Shown: positions 7,872-16,462 of the stretch, piece after piece
Layout: each line of letters starts with the position of its first letter
How positions within the stretch are numbered: the first letter of the stretch is position 1
Source: CAYQTL01 sp964420405
GTDB lineage: Bacteria > Acidobacteriota > Thermoanaerobaculia > Thermoanaerobaculales > Sulfomarinibacteraceae
Direction of reading: 5' to 3'
Assembly: GCA_964420405.1 (NCBI GenBank)
Contig: CAYQTL010000013.1
Span: forward strand, 19,023-83,022
Length of the DNA: 64,000 nt
Made by a program: the position numbers and the translations under genes
Notes under the pieces: generated by a model
The model's input: the letters and a program-made list of their open reading frames with translations, nothing else
Told to the model about the DNA's origin: nothing
The model's database searches: none

Positions 7872-9833
7872 TCACGGCACCAGCGCGGACCACGCCCCGG
7901 CGTCGCCCGACTCGAAGCCGTCGACCAGGAGATGACATCCCCGGTAGACCGCCACGCCAGCCGCGCCGTCCGCCACGTACAGGGAGTTAAGCCCGAACGC
8001 GATCCCATAGGAGAGATGGGTCGGGGCGGTCGCCACCTCGACCGGGGCGGTGGGGTTCCGGACGTCGACCATCCGCAGGCCGGTCGGGGCGGACCGGTCG
8101 TCGGTCATGTAGGCTCGTCCGCCGACGACCTCGACGCCGACGTCCTCTCCCCAGAGGTTGTCGCACCGTCCGACCTCGTACGGCGCGGACGGGTCGCCGA
8201 CGTCGATCACCCGCAGGCCGTCGTAGCCGTCGGCGACCCAGGTGTAGCCGTCTGCGACCACGAGGTCCCGGACCGCGCCGGGCGCGTCGCAGGAGCCGAC
8301 CACCACCGGCGCGGTGGGATCGCCGACATCGACAACCCAGAACGCCGGAGGGCCGCCGGTTCCCCCCACGTACGCGTACCGCCCGTCGACGGCGACGCTC
8401 AGCAGGGAGATCCCCGGCAGCGGGCAGAAGCCGACGTCGAACGGGGCCGAGGGGTCGCTGACGTCGATCACCCACAGGCCGTCGGGGTCGTTGTCCAGGA
8501 GGTACGCCCGCCCGAGCTCCACGTCCACGTCCCGCGGGTCTCCGGTCTGGAAGAAGCCCACCTCCTGCGGCAGGTTCGGCAGCGACACGTCGACGATCCG
8601 GAGCCCGTCCGGGTCGGCGCCTCCGTCGTCCAGCAGGTAGGCGTGATCCCCCCATACCGCCACCTCGGTGCCGATGCCCGGGATCGCGACGAACCCGACC
8701 TCGAACGGCGCGGTGGGCTGCGCGAGGCTGAGGATGCGCAGCCCGTCGCCAAAGCTGGGCACGTAGGCGTGGCGGCCCGCCACGACGGCGTCGAACGTGA
8801 AGCCCGGCGTGTCGCACGCCCCGACCTCGGTCGGGTCGGCGGGGTCGCCGACGTGGATCACGCGCAGCCCGTCACCGCTCGCGGCGGCGTAGACGTAGCC
8901 GGCGGCGACCGCGACGTCCGATACGACGGAGCCGTCCCAGCTCCCGACCACGGTGGGAGAGGACGGGGTGCTGACGTCGACCACCTGGACGCCGCCGGAG
9001 AGGTAGGCGTAGCTCCCATCCACGGCGACGTCCTGGATCCACCCGCCGGGAACGCCGCCGACCTGGTACGGCGAGGACGGGGTCGACACGTCGATCGCCA
9101 TCATGCCGCCGTTGCCGACGGTGTACGCGAAGCCGCCCGCCACCGCCACCCCCTGTCCATGGGACGGGCACGAGCCCACCAGTGCCGGGGTCGACGGGCT
9201 CGCGAGGTCGAACACCCGCAGGAAACCGTCACCGACCACGTACAGGAAACCGCCGGCGACGGCGACCCCGTTGGAGGTGTCGGGGTGGACGAAGATCTCG
9301 GCGGGCGCCGCGGGGTCGCTCACGTCCATCACGCGGAGGCCGCCGTCGCGGTCGGCGAGGTAGACCCGGCTCCCGGCGACTGCGACGTCCGTCGCCCAGT
9401 CCGGGGTGTCGAGGTGGCCCACCTCGGTGAGCGAGGACGGACCGAAGGCGAGCACTCGCAGGCCCGCCGTGTGGTCCGCGACGAAGACGTGGTCGTCCGT
9501 CATCGCCAGGCCCACGGGCGGATCGGGCAGCTGCGCCTCCCCCACGGGCTGGGGCGCCTGCGGCGTGGAGACATCGGCCAGGACGACGGCGGCGCCGCTG
9601 CCGAAGACCACGCGGTCGCCGTGCCGTGCCACCGCGTACGAGGGACCGTGCGGCCAGCGCCCGGCCAGCTCGGGGCAGCTCTGGGCCGTCGGCGCCGCGG
9701 CAGCGGCCACGACGAGCGTGACGGCCACAACGAGGCTCGATCGCCCGACGGTCAGCCACCGCCGGGCGGGCGCCGCCTCCGGCCGACCGGAGCGGGTCGC
9801 CGCCGCCGTGCAGGGTGTGCGCGTGATGGACAT
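7872..9833 (-). CDS. LVIVD-repeat beta-propeller exoprotein with DGFESGD tail
   Basis: This 653-residue protein has a long basic N-region and a hydrophobic core (about 33-50) ending AAAPTAQSC, consistent with export. The mature part holds 13 repeats of the form GLRVxDVSDPxxPxEVG, the LVIVD pattern, which probably fold as one or two beta-propellers. It ends LVDGFESGDAGAWSALVP. A 13-repeat paralogue with the same mature start (SCPEL) lies at 48033-49931. The gene is divergent from the ECF sigma/kinase pair, with 115 bases between starts, so the promoters face each other. The ATG has GGGAGGTG upstream. Function is unknown; the family is described as cell-surface. Confidence 0.85.
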   Translation of the reverse strand: MSITRTPCTAAATRSGRPEAAPARRWLTVGRSSLVVAVTLVVAAAAAPTAQSCPELAGRWPHGPSYAVARHGDRVVFGSGAAVVLADVSTPQAPQPVGEAQLPDPPVGLAMTDDHVFVADHTAGLRVLAFGPSSLTEVGHLDTPDWATDVAVAGSRVYLADRDGGLRVMDVSDPAAPAEIFVHPDTSNGVAVAGGFLYVVGDGFLRVFDLASPSTPALVGSCPSHGQGVAVAGGFAYTVGNGGMMAIDVSTPSSPYQVGGVPGGWIQDVAVDGSYAYLSGGVQVVDVSTPSSPTVVGSWDGSVVSDVAVAAGYVYAAASGDGLRVIHVGDPADPTEVGACDTPGFTFDAVVAGRHAYVPSFGDGLRILSLAQPTAPFEVGFVAIPGIGTEVAVWGDHAYLLDDGGADPDGLRIVDVSLPNLPQEVGFFQTGDPRDVDVELGRAYLLDNDPDGLWVIDVSDPSAPFDVGFCPLPGISLLSVAVDGRYAYVGGTGGPPAFWVVDVGDPTAPVVVGSCDAPGAVRDLVVADGYTWVADGYDGLRVIDVGDPSAPYEVGRCDNLWGEDVGVEVVGGRAYMTDDRSAPTGLRMVDVRNPTAPVEVATAPTHLSYGIAFGLNSLYVADGAAGVAVYRGCHLLVDGFESGDAGAWSALVP

Positions 9834-9948
9834 CGTTCACCTCCCACACCCAGAGCGCGTGGAACGGCACGGAAAGGGATCATCTACGCGCAGCGTGCTG
9901 TCGGTTTCTGCACTCTGTCTGGACTCCGGGTATGCTGTTGCGAGAGCC

Positions 9949-10503
9949 ATGAGCGGAACAGGGCCGGAGGTGGATCCGGACGGGGTCGCATACGACCTCG
10001 ACGAGCTCCTGCCGCTGCTGTACGACGACCTTCGCAGGCTCGCGTCGGCGGCGATGCGGGGCGAGCGCGCCGGTCACACCCTGCAGCCGACCGCGCTCGC
10101 CCACGAGGCGTACCTGCGGCTCGCGGCGCAGGAGGGCTGTCGGTGGACGAGCCGCCGGCAGGTGCTGGCGGTGGCGGGCCGGGTCATGCGCCGGGTGCTG
10201 GTCGACCACGCCCGCGCGCGCCAGGCCGCGAAGCGTGGCGGCGACGCGCTCCGGGTCACCCTCTCCGAGGCGATCCCGGGCGCCGGCCCGGATGTCGACG
10301 TGGTCGCCCTCGACGAGGCCCTCGAGCGTCTCGGATCCCTCGACCCCCGCGCGGCGGCGATCGTCGAGCTGCGGGCTCTCGCCGGCCTCACCGTCGCCGA
10401 GGTGGCCGCGGCCCTCGATGTGTCGCCGGCGACGGTGAAGCGCGACTGGACCGTCGCCCGCGCGTGGCTGACCCGCGAGCTGGGGATCCGACGCGATGGA
10501 TGA
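9949..10503 (+). CDS. ECF sigma factor (Sig-70_X6 type)
   Basis: These 184 residues contain a sigma region 2 (LPLLYDDLRRLASAAMRGE then LQPTALAHEAYLRLA) and region 4 (LDPRAAAIVELRALAGLTV with the helix-turn-helix VAEVAAALDVSPATVKRDW). The spacing and the LxHEAYLRL motif match the TIGR02999 group of ECF-like factors found in Acidobacteria and Planctomycetes. The stop overlaps the start of the downstream kinase by eight bases, which indicates translational coupling and a functional partnership. No anti-sigma factor is present. Established work on other ECF groups shows activation by phosphorylation from a neighbouring Ser/Thr kinase, a reasonable model here. The frame extends far upstream but the conserved domain starts at this ATG. 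Confidence 0.9.
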   Translation: MSGTGPEVDPDGVAYDLDELLPLLYDDLRRLASAAMRGERAGHTLQPTALAHEAYLRLAAQEGCRWTSRRQVLAVAGRVMRRVLVDHARARQAAKRGGDALRVTLSEAIPGAGPDVDVVALDEALERLGSLDPRAAAIVELRALAGLTVAEVAAALDVSPATVKRDWTVARAWLTRELGIRRDG

Positions 10504-13045
10504 GCACGCCTGGGACCTCGTCAAGACCGTGTTCTCCAGGGCGCTGGAAATCCCCGAAGAGAGCCGGGCGGCGTTCGTCGCGGACGCCTGCTCCGGCGAC
10601 GCGGGCGTACAGGCCGAGGTCGAGTCGCTGCTCGAGGCGCACCTGCTGGCGGAGATGGAGGCCGGGACCGCCGACGCCCGACCGGCATTCGCCGGCGCCG
10701 TCCCGGGCGCCTCCATGGTCGGCCGACAGGTGGGCGCCTACCGGCTGGTCGAGCTGATCGGCGCCGGCGGCATGGGGATGGTGTACCTCGGCGAGCGGGC
10801 CGACGGCAGCTTCGAACGCCGGGTGGCCGTCAAGCTGATCCGGCCGGGCATGGACACCGGCGACATCGTGCGCCGGTTCGAGCTCGAGCGGCACACCCTG
10901 GCGCGGCTCGAGCACCCCCACATCGCGCGGCTGCTCGACGCGGGAACCACCGGCGCGGGCCAGCCCTACCTGGTGATGGAGCACGTCGACGGCGAGCCGA
11001 TCGACGTCTACTGCGACTCCCGGCGGCTCGACGTCTCGGCACGCCTGCGGCTGCTGTTGGACGTGTGCGACGCGGTCCAGCACGCCCACCGGAACCTGGT
11101 CGTGCACCGCGACCTGAAGCCCGGCAACATCCTGGTGACGGGCGACGGCACGGTCAAGCTGCTCGACTTCGGGATCGGCAAGCTCCTGTCGCCCGACCCC
11201 ACCGCGGAGCCGACGCGGAGCTCCACCTACGTCATGACCCCCGGCTACGCCAGTCCGGAGCAGCTGCTGGGCCGGCCGGTGAGCACCGCCACCGACGTCT
11301 ACTGCCTCGGCGTCGTGGCCTACGAGCTGCTCACCGGCCACCTGCCCCACCCCCTCGCCGGCAGCACGCTGGTGGAGATCGTCCAGGCCGTCAGCGAGCG
11401 GCCGCCGCGCCGGCCCAGCTCGGTGGTGCTGAAGACCGAGGCGGTCCGTCCCGGGGCGGAGGACGGGCAGGCGCCGGTCACCGCCGAGGCCGTGGCCGCC
11501 TCCCGCGAGGAAAGCGCCGAGCGGCTCCGGAAGCGTCTGGCCGGCGAGATCGACCTGATCCTGCTGACCGCGCTCCACGTCGACCCCGAGCGCCGGTACC
11601 CCTCCGTCGGGCACCTGGCCGAGGACATCCGCCGGCACCTGGAGGGCCTGCCGATCGCCGCCCACCCCGATCGGGCCGGCTACCGGCTCCGCAAGCTCCT
11701 CGGCAGGCATCGTCTCGGCGCGGCGGCCGCCGCGGTCATCGCGCTGCTCCTGGCGGCCGGCGTGGCCGGCACCGCGTGGCAGGCGGGCGTCGCCGCAGAG
11801 GAGCGCGACCGCGCCCGCGCCGAGGCCCGCCGGGCGGTGGCCGTCACCGAGTTCCTGGAACGGATGTTGACCTCGGCCGACCCGTGGGTGATGGGCCGCG
11901 AGGTCACCGTCGCAGAGGTGCTCGACCGGACGGCGCGCACCGTCGGCGCCGAGCTCCGGGACCAGCCGGAGATCGAGGCCACCGTGCGGGTCGCTCTCGG
12001 ACGCACCTACCAGAGCCTCGGCCGCTACGACCCCGCCGAGGACCAGCTCGAGAGGGCGGCCGAGCTGGTCCGCAGCGTGCACGACGACGGACACCCGGAA
12101 GCTGCCGAGGTTCTCGGCAGCCTGGCGAGCCTGCGCCACGACCAGGGCCGGCTCGAGGAGGCGGACCACCTCTGCGCGCGGGCGCTGGAGATCCTCGAGC
12201 GGACGGGCGCGGCCTCGACCCTCGCGGCCGCCGACATCCTCAACTCGTGCGGGGCGCTGCGCCGCGCCCAGGGGCGGGACGACGAGGCGGAGAACCTCTA
12301 CCGGACGGCGCTGCGGATCGTCAGCGACAGCCCGGATCCGAGGGGGATGGACGTCGCGATGCTGAGCCACAACCTGGCGGTCCTCCACCACGGCCGGGGG
12401 GAGCTGGACGAGGCGGAAACCCTGTACCGGGAGGCGCTGAACGTCACCCGGAGTCTCCACGGTGACGACAACCCCGCCGTGGCGAGCTGCATGCACAGCC
12501 TGGCGAGCGTGCTCCACTCCCGGGGCGAGCACGCCGAGGCGGAGTCGCTGTACCGGCGCTCGTTCGACCTCCGTCGCAGGCTTCTCGGCCCCGATCACCC
12601 GGCGGTGCTGCTCAGCCAGGTCGACCTCGCCGAGCTGCTCGCCGACCGGGGCGACGTGGCCACCGCCGGCGGGATCGCCGCCGACGCGCTCGCGCTCAGC
12701 CGCCGGGTTCTCGACCGGGGCCACCCGCTGCACGCCAGGACGCTGGTGGTGGCCGCCGAGGTCGCCCTCGCCGCCGGCGATCCCGTCGCGGCCGAGGAGG
12801 CCGCCCGCGAGTCGCTGGAGATCCGCCGCTCCGCCCTGGGACCGGAGCACTGGCTGGTCGCCAACGCCGAGGTCCTGGTCGGCCGCAGCCTTGCCGCCCA
12901 GCGCCGGTACGACGCGGCCGAGGAGCTGCTTCTCCGGGGTCGCGAGATCCTCGCCGCCGACCGCGGCGACGACCACGAGCTCACCGTCGCCGCCGCCGAG
13001 GCCCTCGCCGCTCTCCGCCGTGCCAGAACGGGCGCCGCACGGTAA
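10496..13045 (+). CDS. Transmembrane Ser/Thr protein kinase with TPR sensor region
   Basis: This 849-residue protein starts with about 70 residues also found in the kinase at 59396 (LEIPEESRAAFVADACSGD). A kinase domain (about 81-385) follows, with glycine loop IGAGGMGMVYLG, Lys113 in AVKLI, HRDLKPGN (His204, Asp206) and DFG (Asp224). One transmembrane helix (about 402-425) leads to a C-terminal half of about eight TPR-like repeats (motifs such as LGRYDPAEDQLERAAELV and RGELDEAETLYREAL). Cytosolic kinase and extracytoplasmic TPR is the expected topology. It overlaps the ECF gene by eight bases. It should phosphorylate the ECF factor or other proteins in response to a periplasmic signal. Confidence 0.92.
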   Translation: MDEHAWDLVKTVFSRALEIPEESRAAFVADACSGDAGVQAEVESLLEAHLLAEMEAGTADARPAFAGAVPGASMVGRQVGAYRLVELIGAGGMGMVYLGERADGSFERRVAVKLIRPGMDTGDIVRRFELERHTLARLEHPHIARLLDAGTTGAGQPYLVMEHVDGEPIDVYCDSRRLDVSARLRLLLDVCDAVQHAHRNLVVHRDLKPGNILVTGDGTVKLLDFGIGKLLSPDPTAEPTRSSTYVMTPGYASPEQLLGRPVSTATDVYCLGVVAYELLTGHLPHPLAGSTLVEIVQAVSERPPRRPSSVVLKTEAVRPGAEDGQAPVTAEAVAASREESAERLRKRLAGEIDLILLTALHVDPERRYPSVGHLAEDIRRHLEGLPIAAHPDRAGYRLRKLLGRHRLGAAAAAVIALLLAAGVAGTAWQAGVAAEERDRARAEARRAVAVTEFLERMLTSADPWVMGREVTVAEVLDRTARTVGAELRDQPEIEATVRVALGRTYQSLGRYDPAEDQLERAAELVRSVHDDGHPEAAEVLGSLASLRHDQGRLEEADHLCARALEILERTGAASTLAAADILNSCGALRRAQGRDDEAENLYRTALRIVSDSPDPRGMDVAMLSHNLAVLHHGRGELDEAETLYREALNVTRSLHGDDNPAVASCMHSLASVLHSRGEHAEAESLYRRSFDLRRRLLGPDHPAVLLSQVDLAELLADRGDVATAGGIAADALALSRRVLDRGHPLHARTLVVAAEVALAAGDPVAAEEAARESLEIRRSALGPEHWLVANAEVLVGRSLAAQRRYDAAEELLLRGREILAADRGDDHELTVAAAEALAALRRARTGAAR

Positions 13046-13198
13046 CGCACGTACGCCGGACGAGCCATCGCCGAGACCACGCAGATCACAGCGAGCACGG
13101 GGACCTTGCGGGATTCCCCGAGATGGTCGGCGAGACGTGATTCCTACGGTGTCCGCGTCCTCAGCGTGAGACCGCGGCCCGTCCCTTCGGGCACCATC

Positions 13199-15001
13199 TC
13201 AGTAGTAGTACCAGATGCTCTCGTACTCGCCGGGATCCTCGCCGATGGTCGCGAGGCGCTCGAGGTACTCGAGGATCGGCACGTCGGCGCCCACGTAGGT
13301 GTCCTGCTCGACGACGTTCTTCTCCCACGGGTGGAACTCGTACATCCGGGATCCGTCGGGGAGGATGCTCAGCAGGTCCCGGTGCTGCTGCGCGCGGAGG
13401 TAGTTCTTCCCCAGGCCGGGCACGTTGTACACCGCCTCGTCGGTGCGGCGGGTGCCGGGCATCAGGCGCGCCTCCTCCTTCTGCTCCTGCAGCAGCCGCG
13501 CCAGCGGCACCCGGTAGGCGGCGGTCTCCTCCTTCCCCTTGGGGGCGAAGGTGTAGTAGGGCTCGACGCCGATCCGCCGCAGGATCATCCGCAGCAGCGC
13601 GGCCTCGAACCGACGCGAGGTGAAGAACGTGAACACGTGCTGGTTGTACACCGTCAGCCCGGCGCGGCGCAGCCGGTCGACTGCCCGCGCCATCTCCGGC
13701 GTGACCTCATAGGGATGCTCGACGTGGGTGACCACGGCCACGTCGCGGCGTCCGAGCTCCCGGAAGCTGCCGAGCAGCTCGGCGAGCGTGTCGTCGATCC
13801 GCATCGGCAGCGTCACCGGGGTGCGGGTCCCGATGCGGATCATGTCGACGTGGGGGATCTCCGCCAGCCGCCGGAGGATCGCCTCGAGCCGGGAGTTCGA
13901 CAGGGCGAAGGGATCCCCCCCGGTGACCAGCACCTCGCGCACCGACGGGTGGCGCTCGATCCAGGCCATGGCGGCCTCGATCTTCGCCTGGGGCGCGAGC
14001 GCGCCCGGCGCCATCGCCTGGTCGATCTCCCAGTTGCGCTGGCAGTAGACGCAGATCTGGGGACAGGTGTTGAACGGCTTGAGGATGGCGATCGCCGGGT
14101 AGCGGCGGGTGACGAGGTCGACCGGCGAGGTGTCCGACTCGAGCATGAAGTCGCACGACCGCTCCAGGTTGCTGCGGTGCGCCAGCATCTGCTCGACGTA
14201 GCCGCCGGGCGGGATGACCTGGGCGCGCAGCGCGCGGTCGCGGATGCCGTCGGTGTCGTCGTCCATCAGCGACGCGTAGTAGGGCGTGACGCCGAACGGC
14301 AGGCGGCTCTCGGTCGCGCGCTCGACGTTCCCCGCCTCCTCGTCGCTCAGGTTCACCACCCTCTGGAGATCCTGCCGCGCGTCGATGACGTGCCGCACCT
14401 GCCACACCCAGTCGTTCCACTCGCTCTCGGAGGCGCCCATGGCGTCGAGGATCCGCGCGCGCCTCTCGGTCCGCCGCTCGACGCTCTCCTCCGACAACCC
14501 GACCGCGTACTGCTGCATCCGCGCCTCGGCCAGGCTCCACAGCCGGTCGAGCTCGCGCGAACGTGCCCGGGCGGCCTGCCGCCCGGTGACGCCGGCGCGC
14601 ATCCGCCGGTCGCCGGTGAACTGGAACCGCGCCCGGCCCTCGAGGGCCTCGACCATGTGCAGGATCTCGGCGAAGAACCCCGGCTGCAGGTCGTCCCGCG
14701 AGACGCCTCTGGCGATGTCCCACAGCGCCTGGGCGACGCTGAATCCGGCGCGGGCGTCGGCGCGATCGCTGAGGATCGTGCCCATGGCGGTGGCACAGTC
14801 CCGGATCCGGATGAGCTCGGACGACGGCAGCTCGGTGCGCCCGCGGAGGGTGTCGAAAGACAGCTGCGACACCCTCGCCCGCAGCCGGTCGCGGGCGACC
14901 TCGAAGCTGGGACAGCCCCGGACCACCGCCAGGAGGCTGCTCGCCGATCGGCGGAGCCGCTCGCGGTTGTAGCGCACGACGTCATGGGTGCTCGCGGTCA
15001 T
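13199..15001 (-). CDS. KamA-family radical SAM protein (lysine 2,3-aminomutase-like) with N-terminal extension
   Basis: This is a 600-residue protein. The radical SAM cluster motif CxxxCxxC is at Cys313, Cys317 and Cys320 (TCPQICVYCQRNW). It is followed by LVTGGDPFALSN, IRIGTRTPVTLPMRI and FTSRRFEAALLR, typical of lysine 2,3-aminomutase relatives. PGLGKN near 530 could hold the PLP lysine. In clostridial aminomutase the cluster cysteines fall near residue 125-132, so about 190 residues are added at the N-terminus here. That extension is rich in Arg and acidic residues and has no recognised domain. The reaction may be a 2,3-aminomutase or a protein-modification variant; the sequence does not settle it. 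The ATG at 15001 has GGAGGTGG upstream. Longer frames overlap the monooxygenase gene. Confidence 0.88.
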   Translation of the reverse strand: MTASTHDVVRYNRERLRRSASSLLAVVRGCPSFEVARDRLRARVSQLSFDTLRGRTELPSSELIRIRDCATAMGTILSDRADARAGFSVAQALWDIARGVSRDDLQPGFFAEILHMVEALEGRARFQFTGDRRMRAGVTGRQAARARSRELDRLWSLAEARMQQYAVGLSEESVERRTERRARILDAMGASESEWNDWVWQVRHVIDARQDLQRVVNLSDEEAGNVERATESRLPFGVTPYYASLMDDDTDGIRDRALRAQVIPPGGYVEQMLAHRSNLERSCDFMLESDTSPVDLVTRRYPAIAILKPFNTCPQICVYCQRNWEIDQAMAPGALAPQAKIEAAMAWIERHPSVREVLVTGGDPFALSNSRLEAILRRLAEIPHVDMIRIGTRTPVTLPMRIDDTLAELLGSFRELGRRDVAVVTHVEHPYEVTPEMARAVDRLRRAGLTVYNQHVFTFFTSRRFEAALLRMILRRIGVEPYYTFAPKGKEETAAYRVPLARLLQEQKEEARLMPGTRRTDEAVYNVPGLGKNYLRAQQHRDLLSILPDGSRMYEFHPWEKNVVEQDTYVGADVPILEYLERLATIGEDPGEYESIWYYY

Positions 15002-15219
15002 GTCCACCTCCGGTTCCGCATCCTCGGCGGTCGTGAGGGCAACACGCCGGGATGAGAAACGAGTCCGTCCGCCGGCACCTCGGCCGCGTCCGGTCACGTC
15101 GAGTCGGAGGGGTCGAGTCGTCGCGGAGCGGCGCGCCCGGGTGGGCAGGCCTCGGGAGGATGGTACCGGATCGCCCCTCGCTCCGGGGCCGAACGCGTGC
15201 CTGAACGCGTCTGGACGCC

Positions 15220-16395
15220 TCAGACCGGCAGGGGAGGCATACCGCCCATCGCGAACATCCGCGCCAGAAACCCGGACGCCGGCGAGCCCATGAGCAACGC
15301 GAGGACGCCATCCCGCGGCCACGTCCACCGGCGGGGCCGGCCGAGCCACATGTACAGCTCCGCCCGCCGCCGGGCGGTCCGGGCCGACCGCCGGCACCAG
15401 CGGTCGTAGGTCCGCAGGGCGACATCGGGGCCGCGGCCCGCGGACCGGCCCAGCAGCTCGGCCAACGCCCACGCGTCGCGCCAACCCAGGTTCAGTCCCT
15501 GCCCGCCGATCGGGCTGGTGACGTGCGCCGCGTCCCCGGCGAGAGCGATCCGCCCGACCGCGCACCGCTCGGCCAGGAACCGCTCCGCGGTGAACGTGGT
15601 CACGGACACGGCGGCCGCGCCGGAGACATCCACTCCGGTCCGCCGGAGCACCTCGCGGTCGAGCAGCTTGCGGGGATCCTCCGATCGCGCGACCTCGCGC
15701 GACACCCGACACACCCAGCGACGGACCCCGCCGGGCATCGGCAGCGACTCCACGACGCCGTCGCGGTGCAGGAAGATGGCCGCACCGTCGCCGAGATCGC
15801 TGACGTCTGCGAGGTCGCCCATCGCGTAGCTGTCGGGGTACGCACCGCCCTCGAACCGGATCCCGGCAGACCGCCTCACGGTGCTGTGCTTGCCGTCACA
15901 TCCCACGACGAAGCCCGCGTCGAGCTCCACCGCCGAGCCATCCCCGCACCGGGAGACGAGCCGGCAGCCGTCCGGTCCCTGGCCCACCCCGACGACCTCG
16001 ACGCCCCGTCGCAGGCAGCCGCCGCCGAGCTCGTCGAGGGCGTCCTCCAGGATCGCCTCCATCTCGGGCTGCGGCAGCGACAGGATGAACCGGAAGGGAG
16101 AGCGGACCCGGTCGAACCTCATCGCGCCGATCCTGCGGCGGCGGCTCGAGAGGGCGGCGCCCCGGCGGACCGGCAGGCCAGCCGCGACCATCCTCCCGGC
16201 CAGGCCCTCGCGGGCGAACAGCTCGAGGCCGACGGGGTGGACACCGATCGCCTGCGGTCGCGCCGGCGGCTCGTCCCGTCGCTCGAGGACGACGCACGAA
16301 AGCCCCCGGCGCAGCAGGCAGCCGCCCAGAAAGAGCCCCACCGGACCGCCGCCCACCACCGCCACGTCGACCCTCTCGGGACGCTGCGACACCAT
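15220..16395 (-). CDS. FAD-dependent aromatic hydroxylase-type monooxygenase
   Basis: This 391-residue group A flavin monooxygenase shows the Rossmann dinucleotide motif VVGGGPVGLFLGG near the N-terminus. It also has the DG motif VVGCDGKHSTVRRS, which binds both FAD and NADPH, and the second FAD motif IALAGDAAHVTSPIGGQGLNLG. The C-terminal thioredoxin-like domain of phenol hydroxylases is absent, so it resembles the shorter PHBH/UbiH-like group. The substrate is unknown. The ATG at 16395 (MVSQRP) directly precedes the Rossmann strand; upstream codons in frame look random. It lies 67 bases after the histidine kinase gene on the same strand and could be the last gene of that operon, though its function gives no clear link. 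Confidence 0.87.
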   Translation of the reverse strand: MVSQRPERVDVAVVGGGPVGLFLGGCLLRRGLSCVVLERRDEPPARPQAIGVHPVGLELFAREGLAGRMVAAGLPVRRGAALSSRRRRIGAMRFDRVRSPFRFILSLPQPEMEAILEDALDELGGGCLRRGVEVVGVGQGPDGCRLVSRCGDGSAVELDAGFVVGCDGKHSTVRRSAGIRFEGGAYPDSYAMGDLADVSDLGDGAAIFLHRDGVVESLPMPGGVRRWVCRVSREVARSEDPRKLLDREVLRRTGVDVSGAAAVSVTTFTAERFLAERCAVGRIALAGDAAHVTSPIGGQGLNLGWRDAWALAELLGRSAGRGPDVALRTYDRWCRRSARTARRRAELYMWLGRPRRWTWPRDGVLALLMGSPASGFLARMFAMGGMPPLPV

Positions 16396-16462
16396 GCACC
16401 GGAGTGTACCCCCGGCAGCCGCGGACCCGATCCCGCCGCCCGGGACCGGGGGTTCGCCGACA

